The position numbers and the translations under genes are program-made. Below, in pieces: positions 33,232 through 42,426 of a DNA stretch of 42,426 bases (the first letter of the stretch is position 1; every line of letters begins with the position of its first letter). The notes below the pieces were generated by a model. That model saw only the letters and a list, made by a program, of their open reading frames with translations, made no database searches and was not told the origin of the DNA. The DNA is from Chara braunii (taxonomy: Eukaryota; Streptophyta; Charophyceae; Charales; Characeae), in assembly GCA_003427395.1 (NCBI GenBank), contig BFEA01000682.1, positions 707,617 through 750,042 on the forward strand. Reading direction: 5' to 3'.

Positions 33232-34465
33232 TTGAGCGAACGCATAAGTTGCGGGTTGTTCAGTCATACGCACTCGTTACTTGTCTAGGCTGGGCTAGGC
33301 TACTCATAAGTTGGGTAGCCTGACTCTACACCATATGTAACTGTTTGGGCTGATCGGGGCACAACATAAGTTGTTGTGTTCTGGTCATATGCCTTTTGTC
33401 GTTGTTCAGGCAAAGGCTGAACTCCTCATACGTTGATGTGGTCCAGATCTTTGGGTATGCCAAATGTTCAGGCTGGCCAACCCCACCATAAGTTGGTGTG
33501 GTCCGGTCATACGCCTTACGTCAACTTGTTTAGGCNGAAACTGACCACATCATAAGTTGGTGTGAATTGGTCCTATGCCTTATGTCTTATTGTTCAGGCA
33601 AGACTATTCGCANCATAAGTTGGTGTGGTCAAGTCATGAGCCGNCATCATAAGTGGANCCCGAACATACAATTTGATACGACTATATATTATGTATATCA
33701 TTGGCAGGCTGGACGNCATAAGTTGGGAGATCCANTCATATAAGCCGGTAGCAGANAAAGCAGANGAGAAAGAAGATNAATAATACAAAATTGTGTGNTA
33801 ACTTTGGGCAGGNTGACTCACCCATAAGTTGGGTGGTTCGTCCTATGTCCTTGATAACACAAAAGAAGAAAAATATATAAAGTTTGGCTATTTTTTTTTC
33901 TAAACATAATCAATGTTTGAGTGGGGATCCTCAGAAGTTGAGGTGACCTGACCACTCATCTGAAGACAAAAGGAACTTGTGACTCTATTTATTGAATGTA
34001 GTTGTGTTGCGGAGGCTGGACGAACGCATAAGTTGCGGGCTGTTCAGTCATACGCGCTTGTTTGCTTGTTAGGTGGGCTAGACTACTCATAAGTTGACTA
34101 GCCTAGTTCTACGCCATATGTCATCGTATAGGCTGGCCGGGGCACAACATAAGTTGTTGTGTTCTGGTCATATGCTTTCGTCGTTTATTTAGGCAGAGGC
34201 TGGACCCCCCATGAGTTGGGGAGGTTCAGTTCTATGTGTATGTCGAACGTTCAGGCTGACCTGCCTCACAATAAGTTGGTGTCCCGGTCATACGCCTTAT
34301 GTTAATGGTTTTTGCAGAAACTGGTCTCACCATAGGTTGGTGTGGGATGGTCTTATGCGTTACGTCTACTCGTGTTACCAGGTTGGAGCACCATAAGTTG
34401 GTGTGGCCTAGCCATATAAATTGGCAGGTCAGTCACATCCATAAGTTGGGTTGGTTGATCCTATG
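33232..34465. repeat. Array of ~17 small hairpins with ATAAGTT loop, 61-bp period
   Basis: The motif C-ATAAGTT-G recurs at 33244, 33306, 33366, 33488, 33552, 33615, 33718, 33824, 34027, 34089, 34150, 34271, 34393 and 34441, with one-base variants at 33429, 33649, 34211 and 34332. Most spacings are 59-64 bp. Arms on each side pair with each other although their sequence differs from unit to unit: 33297-33305 with 33313-33321 (9 bp), 33352-33366 with 33372-33386 (15 bp including G-U). Between hairpins lies TCATACGCCTTATGTC and TTCAGGC-like sequence. Units from 33244 and from 34027 form two halves of a 783-bp duplication. Confidence 0.85.
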
Positions 34466-34730
34466 TAAAAAGGGAATAAGGAGGTTTTTTGAACGAACTA
34501 TATGACTTGAAAAGGAACCTATGGGTTGGTGAGAGATGTTGTTGTGCTCACCTATATATGTTTCTTTTGGGGTATCTCTGGGGATTTCTCTTTTGATAGC
34601 TTAGTCGCTTTAGATGCTCGTCATGTGCTAAAGCCAGATGAGTTAGTTTCAATCCTGCATTTTGTGGGCTAAGTTCATTTTTACTTATGTCGATTTTTGC
34701 ATTTTCCAGGATAATTTGTTATACTTGGTC

Positions 34731-35110
34731 TTGTATAAATTCTGGTACGCCACTTTCTCTACGGGAAGCGCTGCCGAAATTTCTACAAAACAAAGGGGTT
34801 AGTCAAATTTTGTCTTTTTCATAGTCTAATTTTTCTGACATTTTTGGCCCAGTAAAAATATGGAAACCTCATTTTCTAAAGGGAGTGCTGCCCAAATTTT
34901 TGCTAATTCAGGAAGTTAGACAAAATAGGACCTTGAGAAGTCAAATTCAGTTTTGATTTTGAACTTAACTTTGTATAAATCTTGGGATAACACTTTCTCT
35001 ATGGAAAGCGCTGCCGAAATTTTGTTCGTTTAGAGGAGTTAGATTATATTTTGACAGGTGGCAACTCTGAAAATCCACTTTGTATAGAGGAGATTCTCCC
35101 AAAGGTCTAC
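34731..35110. repeat. ~120-bp tandem units in the left arm
   Basis: Three units share TATAAAT, a CACTTTCTCTA-like block, GGAAGCGCTGCCGAAATTT and GGAGTTAG. The mirrored repeats lie on the right arm at 38870-39400. Confidence 0.75.
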
Positions 35111-35822
35111 CTTTTCATTAGGCACTCACTTAAGGATACACTCAGAATCAGTTAAATAGAATGATTCTTGGTGAGGTCGTGATTATGAAGATTATTCTCG
35201 ATTTGGACTCGTAGATTTAGGTTGGGGATTGACCTGTTTTGTATTACAGGTCCTCTTGGACATTTGATTTGAAATCAGGACTAGATTCAGCTTGGTCCTA
35301 CAAGGATCACCTTGTGTTATCACTGGTAATAGGTCGGTTGCCGATTCGCCGGTTTTCGACTCAACTCCAATCCACTCTTGTCACTCAACCTAAAGGCTTT
35401 AGCCCTGTGGTTTGATTTGTTTCGGTGTATTTTTACCCGGACTTTATTTGAATGACAATTTAATAAAGATGCTGAGTGTTTTATTTTAAGAGTTGCACAA
35501 AGAGTGGAACTTGTATGGCTAAAGCAAGAGGTGTGAGCGCAAAGAATGATTGAAGTTGACTCCGTGTAGTGCATGAACTTTTGGTTGAGTCTTTGATGTG
35601 AATGCAAGTGTGTTTGGTGATTCGGACTTTGAATTTGACTGTCTGCGATCACTTAAGTATATATGGTTGAGAGGAATCCCACTGTGATTGTGAGAAATGA
35701 TCGTCACATATTTATAACCTTCTATATATATGTATATACATACGCGTTGGGTGTTCGCGCGACCTATTGTGACCGTGTGAAAGGGTTAAACGGATTATGC
35801 GTTGAGAGAAAAGGGAGATTCC

Positions 35823-35943
35823 CTAGGTTACCGGGCCTGACGTCCGGGACCCCGCTGACCGTCCGGGATGTCTGACCGGACGTTTGGTCGGACGTCGGAC
35901 CGGACATGGTATGTCCGACCTAGCACAAAAAATAATAATAATA

Positions 35944-35979
<36 letters not shown>

Positions 35980-36367
35980 AAAAAAAATCATGTGGCTTCC
36001 ACCTTGCATTAGGTGTATGCCACCAAATTTTTGGATCATTTGGGCCAGTAGAATAAATAATAATTTTTTTTAAAGATTCATTCCCCATCTATACCCCTCC
36101 TATCCCCACCAAAACCTCTTCTACCCCCCCTTCCCCCCCAAATACCACCCTATCAGCAAATGCTCAGAAAAATCTGAAATTTTTTGTGGGGGGTCTCTAG
36201 GCCATTGGCAACACTGTCATAATTTTTATTTTATTTTTATTTATTTTTTTTGTGCCAAAAAGGCGTCGTCCGGAAATCCGGGCGACGGGGGGGGGAGACG
36301 TCCTGTGGAGACGTCCTGTGGAGACGTCCGGTGGAGACGTCCGGTCTCCGGACCATTGGTAACCTAG
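35823..36367. mobile_element. Non-autonomous DNA transposon with perfect target duplication (545 bp)
   Basis: The ends are the perfect 10-bp inverted repeat CTAGGTTACC (35823-35832) and GGTAACCTAG (36358-36367). They are bounded by an exact 8-bp direct repeat GAGATTCC at 35815-35822 and 36368-36375. An 8-bp duplication suits hAT-type elements, although the terminal base pattern is not the common CAG form. Inside are GACGTCCGG-type subterminal repeats at both ends (four copies of a 14-bp TGGAGACGTCC unit near 36293-36345), an AT microsatellite (35947-35976) and no coding region. It sits in the left arm of the giant inverted repeat, and nothing like it appears at the mirrored place. Confidence 0.85.
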
Positions 36368-37029
36368 GAGATTCCTCTTTTATCCCTTTGCTTTTTAAAA
36401 ATTTTATAGTTGAACGTTATAGTCCGTGACAGCCGTCAAAGTCAAACCCCTTGAGTTCTCTCCACGCCCTGGATGGTGAAACTGATCTCCAGGGCAATAA
36501 GAGACGATTGCCACCACAGGTATGAACCTGTGTACCACCCACTCTCCACAAGATGCAGAAGAGGGTGTGGTGATCAACCGCCTTGGTGGTTGTTTAGCGT
36601 CAAGAGATTAACCCCTCAAGGCGCGTGTCAGCTGACACTTGAGTGTCGAAATGTGACCCGCGAGATCATCGAGGGTCGCATGATTTTTGGGTAGTACGTA
36701 GTACTCCATCACTGCGATTGCTTGAGTATGCTCGCATGACCAGTTGATATGAGAAGGCCTTACGTCCGCGCAATTTTATACTAAAGTCCAGCGCGCGATA
36801 CCTATCTGACTCTCGCTTCAGAAGGTTAAGGGTTGGATACTGAAGGGACTATGAGTGCTGTCGTATTGTGGTGTCGTTGTGTGTTTGTGGATGTGAGTGT
36901 TGTGGTGTAACGCGTGGTGTGTATGATGTGTCCTTGTTGACCGGCGTCGAGTCGCGTTTGGAACCTCAGTCCCCCAGTGTGTCGATTCACGTACGGGTTC
37001 AATTTTTGGGCGTTCGACCGCTCGTACCC

Positions 37030-37545
37030 CCTATGCTACAGCGAACGAGAAACGCCCTTGGCTTGGCCACCTCTGCAATTGCATACGAAAAACCTTCGCA
37101 TGTGGTTCAGTAGCTCGGCGGGGATACGCCCACCCAAGGGATGATGACAACTCCCGCAGGTGGACGTAAGCGGTGCCTCGCGTGACCCTGTCCTGTCGTA
37201 GGGGCTCGCGAGAGGTACGGCTGACGCACTCGACCGGAGCGGCAAACGCTCTCCGCGACAAGTCCTGCAAAATCTTGCGTGACGCGGCCGGGAGGGTCCC
37301 CGTGCGGGACCAATGCGCTCGACAGCGTTGCCGCTCCAGCCGAGTGCGCCAGCCATACCTCTCGCAAACCCCTACGACAGGATAGGGCCACTCGAGGTAC
37401 AACTTACCTCCACCTGCAGGAGTTGTCACCATCCCTTAGGTGGGCGTATTCCTGCCGAGCTACCTGTCCACAATACGAAAACTTTTACATGCAATCACAG
37501 AGGCGGACCAGTCGAAGGCGTTTTCTCGTACGCTGTAGCATACAG
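37030..37545. repeat. Core of the giant palindrome
   Basis: Left arm 37030-37255 and right arm 37320-37545 are reverse complements at high similarity (for example GACAACTCCCGCAGGTGGA against CCACCTGCAGGAGTTGTC; CGCACTCGACCGGAGCGGC against GCCGCTCCAGCCGAGTGCG). The loop of about 65 bases (CTTGCGTGACGCGGCCGGGA and on to CCAATGCG) is conserved in the stray copy at 8040-8125. Overlapping open frames on both strands are palindrome by-products. Confidence 0.88.
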
Positions 37546-38869
37546 GGTACGCGCGGTTCCACGCCATTATCGGACCCGTACGCAAGCTGACACACTGGGG
37601 GGCTGAAGTCCCAAGCGTGACTCGTCGTCGGTCGATTTGGACGCATCCTTCTTACCACGCGTTACACCACGCCATAACAAAAATAGGATCAATTATACAA
37701 AAAAAAAACACTCCTAATCCCTTTAGTATCCAACCCATAACCTTCTGATATGGAAATCGGTTAGATATCGCGCTCGTGTCTTAAAATAAAACTACGCGGA
37801 TGCAAGGCTTTCTCATATCGACTAGCCATACAAGCATTCGCAAGGAGTCGCAATGATGGTGTACTATGTAGTACCCATAATCACGTGGTCCTCGATGGTC
37901 TCGAGGGTCGCGCTCGACACTCAAGTGCCGGCTGACACGTGCCTTGAGGGGTTAATCTCTGGACACTAAACAATCGTCAAGGCGGTTGAGAACCTCACCC
38001 TCTTCTACACCCTGCGGAGAGTGGGTGGTACACAGGTTCCGGCCTGTGGTGGCAGTCAACCCTTATGGCCATGGAGACAAGCTTCATCATCAAGGGCCCG
38101 GAGAGAAGTCAAGGGATCTGACTTTGACGGCTGCCACAGACATCAATGTCCAACTATAAAAATTAACAAGCAAAATCACTCAGTAAATAAACAGGCATCC
38201 CAATACCCATATTTATTTAGAACTCAAGATAAATAAAAGAAGGGAAAAGTAAACCCATCGGGTATGCAGATCGCGCGACACATGGTTGTCATTTTTATTG
38301 TCTTCAAAGTAAGAATCGTACAAAGGCTCAAAAATACTAACCTGCATAAACACATGCACATACGAAAGTCACATTGCCATGCACCAATGTGGTCAACTTT
38401 AGTGTTCCCTGTAACTCACATCACGCCTCACACGCTCAGGCCCCAGCCATTGTCAAAGTTTTTATAAAAACCCATCAGTTCTTTATAATGGTCATTAGAA
38501 AAAGTCTGCTTAAAACCTTCAAAGAAACATATCAAATCTTAGGGCTAAGGCATTCAAACTGAAGTACAGGTGCAAGCAAAGTTGTGTCGTGAGCCAACGA
38601 GTCAGCGATCAACCAAAACCGACCTGTTATCAAAGGTAACAGAAGATGATCCTCATACGACCGAGTTGAACTAGTCAGATATTGAATAAAAAACGGCCAA
38701 GAAGGACCTGTTACACAATACAGGTCAAATCCCAAATACTTGAACTTTAAGTGTAAGAAGAACAAATCCCCATATCACATCTTACTCAAAATCTCGTAAG
38801 ACTAGATCTTAAATCTCTCTCTCCAAAAGACCTCAAAGAATAAAAGAAATTCTAGCAGCATCTTCCTTA

Positions 38870-39400
38870 TACAGGGTGGATTGCCAAAAATTCTTCTACC
38901 AGAATATAATATAACTGTTCAAAACTAAGAAAATTTCGGCAGTGACCCCCGTATGAGAAGTGCCTTTTCAAAATTTATACGAGGTTAAATATAAAATTCA
39001 GAAATAACTCTGACTTCACAAAGTCAAATTTTGTCCAACTCCGTGATTTAGTAAAATTTTGAGCAGCACCTCCCCTAGAAAAGTAGACTTCCCAGATTTT
39101 AACTAAGCCAGATATAAACTCAAACAAAAGTTGAACTTTTGAAAGTCAAAATTTGACCAACTCCTTGGTTTTGTAGAAATTTCGACAGCGCTTCCCGTAA
39201 GAAAAGTAACTTTTCAAAATTTATACATCGCCAAGTAAAATAAATGATATAAGAAAATGCGATAACTTAAACTAAGTAAAATAAACTTAGTTTTGTAGAA
39301 ATTTCGACAACGCTTCCCGTAGGAAAAGTAGCTTTCCAAAATTTNCCGTAGGAAAAGTAGCTTTCCAAAATTTATACAGCGCCAAGTAAAATAAATGATT
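38870..39400. repeat. ~120-bp tandem units in the right arm
   Basis: About four or five units contain AAATTTCGACAGCGCTTCCC, a GTAGGAAAAGTA-like block, TTTATAC and GACCAACTCC. Near 39344 a single N is followed by an exact short repeat (CCGTAGGAAAAGTAGCTTTC), which may be an assembly join. Confidence 0.78.
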
Positions 39401-39734
39401 TAAGAAAATGCGATAACTTAAACTAAGTAAAATAAACTTAACTCAGAAAATGCAAAAATTGAACTAACTCCTATAGCTCCAGCACGTGGCGAACACTAAC
39501 AAACTACTCTATTAAGCAACAAAAATAGACAGAACTTGAACAAAAGACAAGGCTTTGCTAACAAGCATGTCATGTCAACAACTCATTCAGCAAGTTCAAA
39601 AACAAGAGTTCGTTCATCCAACGTGTTCATCTTTCATTTGTCCTGATCACAGAAACATTAATCTCGTATCTTACTTGGTTGATTATCTTTCAAAGTTGTT
39701 CTCAGTCAACCCCATGCAAACTGACAGACTTAGC

Positions 39735-40515
39735 AAGGCGACCGAATCATTCCAAACGACCTCATTTTCAGCCCCAGTTCAATGGCTTAGGCAAAACGAG
39801 CAAAGCGACCGGATCAGTCTGCATGACCTCATTTCCTGCCCCAGTTCAATGTCTTAGGCAAAACGAGCAAGGCAACCGCATCAGTCTGGAGGACCTCATT
39901 TCCAACCCCAGTTTAATGTCTTAAGCAAAATGAGCGACCGAATCAGTCTGGAGGACCTCATTTCCAGCCTCAGTTCAATGTCTTAGGCAAATGAGCAAGG
40001 CGACCGGATCAGTCTAGGGGACCTCATTTCCAGCCCCAGTTCAATGTCTTAGGCAAAATGAGCAAGGCGACTAGACCAGTCTCGAGGACCTCATTTCCAT
40101 CGCCAGTTCAATGTCTTAGGCAAAATGAGTAAGGCGACCGGATCAGTCAGGAGGACCTCATTTCCAGCCTCAGTTCAATGTCTTAGGCAAACGAGCAAGG
40201 CGACTGGGTCAATCTGGAGGACCTCATTTCCAGTCTCAGTTCAATGTCTTAGGCAAAACGAGCAAGGCGACCGGATAAGTCTGGAGAACCTCATTTCCAG
40301 CCCCAGTTCAATGTCTTAGACAAAACGAGCAAGGCGACCTGATCAGTCTGGAGGACCTCATTTCCAGCCTCAATTCAATGTCTTAGGTAAAACGAGCAAG
40401 GCGATCGGATCAGTCTGAAGGACCTCATTTCCAGCCCCAGTTCAATGCCTTAGGCAAAACGAGCAAGGCGACCGGATCAGTCTGGAGGACCTCAGTTCCA
40501 GCCCCCGTTCAAATC
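39735..40515. repeat. 66-bp satellite, about 11-12 units
   Basis: Unit consensus in pieces: GAGCAAGGCGACCGGATC, AGTCTGGAGGACCTCATTTC, CAGCCCCAGTTCAATG, TCTTAGGCAAAAC. Units differ by a few bases and small indels (one lacks the AAGGC segment near 39935). Each contains CTGGA and TCCAG arms that could pair. Open frames through it with EQGDRISLEDLISS-like repeats are repeat translations. Confidence 0.93.
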
Positions 40516-41010
40516 ATCGCTTGCAGACATCGTGGATTCCATTTCAGGCAGATAAATTTAGACAAAAATAGTACATTCTCTCTGATTCGGTTAAAAACCT
40601 GAATTAAAGTAAAGGAAATATACAGAAAGTCAAAACTCAGTCAAACTAAATGAAGGGTGGTATAGAGAGGGGTATATGGGATCCTAAGGGAGATCGCGTC
40701 GGCCTACCTCAAAGTTCCCTGCCTCCAGGGTCCCACCTGAACCCCGGCAGAGCTCCCACAATCGGTGAGGCGAACCTCCCACAGAGGCCTTGGCACAGAT
40801 TACGAGTTTCAATCCCGCATGCCGCCTTCCTCTCTGAACCAAAAGACTAGACTGAGAGTGAGACGGGCAGAAGGAGAGTGAGACGGGCAGAAGGAGAGAG
40901 ATTGAGTCGCTCAGATACAAGATAGATGCGCTCAGACTCGCATGAGAGGGTCTTGATTCCTTCACTCGCCTGAGGGCCCCGCAATGGCGGCCAAATACGC
41001 GAGTAAGATG

Positions 41011-42360
41011 GTAAGACCGAAGTCAAAACGCAAAGTTACGACTTTCTGACGATCCTCAAAATCGCAATGGTAACCCCTGTTGTAGAGTCTGACCACTTCC
41101 CCAAGTTACAACGTCGTTCCTCCTGGCCAAACTTGTTGCTACGTAGCTTGGAAAGGCCGCGTTCAAATAGAACACATCCCTGTCCTCTATTCGAGTTGTA
41201 GGCAAAAGGCGGCAAACCCCAGCAAGTACGCAATGTGCTCAGTAGCTGTGTGTAACAACAATGCCAAGCAGGAGCTCAGGGAAGGACAAGGTGCAGTGCC
41301 AAATAGTAGTACCCAACTTCACACAGCAAGGCACAACGTACGCAAAAAAAAACACAGTAGGTTCACAACGCCTGCGCAAAAATACACAGCACACGCACAA
41401 TAGCTCTTGGCTCGGAAGGGGACAGTGTTTTCCTTAACACAACAGCAAAGATTGCCCAACTTAACAACGATGCAGTGACCACACAACAACGGCGAATAGC
41501 AGGTCGAGGCAAGGCTCAATCAGCAGCAGCTTCAAACAAGAAGAAGGCAACCGCCTTCATTATGTCCAACAGTACTTGGAGAAGAACCCACTGCCCCGCT
41601 GAAACAAGCGGCAACAGTCTTAGGCTTCGATAGCAGAACCCAACAGTCGGGGACCAACCCTCGCTGCAGCCTGTATAAAGTCAAACATAGGTCTCCAAAG
41701 AAAAGCTACAACAACAATTTTGAGCTTCAACACTGTCACACCCTGTCCCGACAGCAACATCATTGTTGTGTAATCGTAGGGAGAACCAGATTGCCGACTG
41801 CAACGACAAACAACTTCCCGACCCTAGCAACCACGAGTCTGGCCTACTGCAGAATGATCACGTATCTCCTGCTGAAGTATGGAAGGATACACCGTTTAAC
41901 TTTACGTTGCTATCCCCCAACCCATCACGAATTCCTGGTATGTACTCTCGATTCTTTCTCCTTCTGTCTCTTTTCTCTCCAAGGAGAACGAGCGATAGCG
42001 GAATGACAAAACTCCTGGACACAAATTCACATTGAAAACCAGCAAAAATGCCGCCTCAACTAAGTCCCCAGGTAATAATCATGTTAGGTCCCTGCAGCCG
42101 GATGCTGACTTCCGGCCACCTCCTAGTCCATGTTCGGATGAAGGTGAGCTGTCCTCTCTCACTCTCCTTCACCTTTACTCAGTCCTCTCCCTCTCTGAAT
42201 GCCCTTAGCCCGGAGAATAGACCAGGCTCACTCCGCTTTGGCTTCCTGCAGCGTAAGCAGGCAGGAACGAATGCGGTTGGCTGGAGGTGATTGAGTCCTT
42301 AAATGCAGATTCGACTGTGCAGATCTTCGCCCTGACCAAGTACGTGCCCCGCACTCACTT
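41011..42360. other. No gene recognised
   Basis: Intermediate-GC sequence with short frames only. GTCACACCCTGTCCCGACAG at 41736 looks like part of a dispersed repeat, but I see no second copy in the window. Confidence 0.5.
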
Positions 42361-42381
42361 TTTCTTCTTTCTTTCTTTCTT

Positions 42382-42424
<43 letters not shown>

Positions 42425-42426
42425 TT
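42361..42426. repeat. TTTC/TC microsatellite
   Basis: A TTTC run passes into a TC run that continues off the right edge of the window. Confidence 0.95.

Larger units (their letters stand above)
32727..41010. repeat. Giant imperfect inverted repeat (~8.3 kb)
   Basis: Left and right halves are reverse complements in matching order. Pairs: 32727-32765 with 40968-41010 (GCGTATTTGGCC); 32885-33005 with 40690-40830 (CGGGATTG, TGTGGGAGGT, GGAGGCAGGGAAC); 34600-35050 with 38880-39520 (GGGAAGCGCTGCCGAAATTT); 36424-36840 with 37720-38145 (ACAGCCGTCAAAGTCA, TTAACCCCTCAAGGC, GATATGAGAAGGCCTT); 37030-37255 with 37320-37545. The centre is near 37288. Divergence between arms is substantial, so it is old, and each arm has acquired its own insertions or arrays. 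No gene is recognised in either arm. Confidence 0.85.

Noticed and set aside
33232-34465. CRISPR-like array (regular repeats with variable parts).
   Set aside because: The repeated part is only about nine bases, the variable parts are paired arms and not unique spacers, and the setting is eukaryotic transposon DNA with no cas genes.
37031-37606. Overlapping open frames on both strands (up to 133 codons).
   Set aside because: They lie in the palindrome core, so each strand repeats the other; GC-rich sequence gives chance open frames.
39555-40319. Repeated peptide frames (LEDLISS-like) that look like a repeat protein.
   Set aside because: The unit length is about 66 bp, so it stays in frame by arithmetic; indels between units break it and no start or domain is convincing.

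Overview
The window looks like repeat-dominated nuclear DNA from a eukaryote with a large, heterochromatin-like genome. No bacterial operons, rRNA or convincing tRNA genes are visible. Almost everything recognisable is transposon-derived, and base composition swings from very AT-rich (Helitron blocks) to GC-rich (dispersed repeats), with two runs of Ns and scattered single Ns. I cannot name the species. A plant or alga is my guess, but nothing here proves it.

Layout. 1-431: a G-rich 12-bp minisatellite. 434-5072: a truncated Helitron-like element (copy 1) with the 3' half of a Rep/helicase gene fused to a Ulp1-type cysteine protease domain, then two accessory genes that I do not recognise, called ACC1 and ACC2 here. 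5073-7560: a GC-rich dispersed element (E1) with ~176-bp internal repeats. 7880-8125: a stray copy of the core of a large palindrome. 8126-11265: non-coding repeats and foldbacks. 11266-12958: a diverged ACC1 copy split by a 697-bp hAT-like element. 14584-26140: the longest Helitron-like copy (copy 2): Rep (HUH and two-Tyr motifs), PIF1-like helicase, Ulp1-like domain, ACC1 and a local cluster of ACC2 genes. 26172-26930: a satellite of long hairpins. 27050-28860: no gene seen. 28870-30460: a second copy of the GC-rich element (E2). 32727-41010: a giant inverted repeat whose left arm holds a tandem array of small hairpins and a DNA transposon with a perfect target duplication, and whose right arm holds a different tandem array at the mirrored position. 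41011-42426: no gene, ending in a TC microsatellite.

How the parts work together. In the living ancestor, Rep would nick and join DNA, the helicase would unwind it, and the Ulp1-like domain would cleave SUMO-like conjugates or the polyprotein. ACC1 and ACC2 follow in a fixed order in both copies, so they look like true cargo or accessory genes of the element. All Rep/helicase and ACC1 copies here carry stops or frameshifts; only one ACC2 copy (24266-24742) is open. The strongest candidates for something undescribed are the Rep-helicase-Ulp1 element with its two conserved unknown genes, and the 61-bp hairpin array with a fixed ATAAGTT loop and pairing-preserving stem changes.
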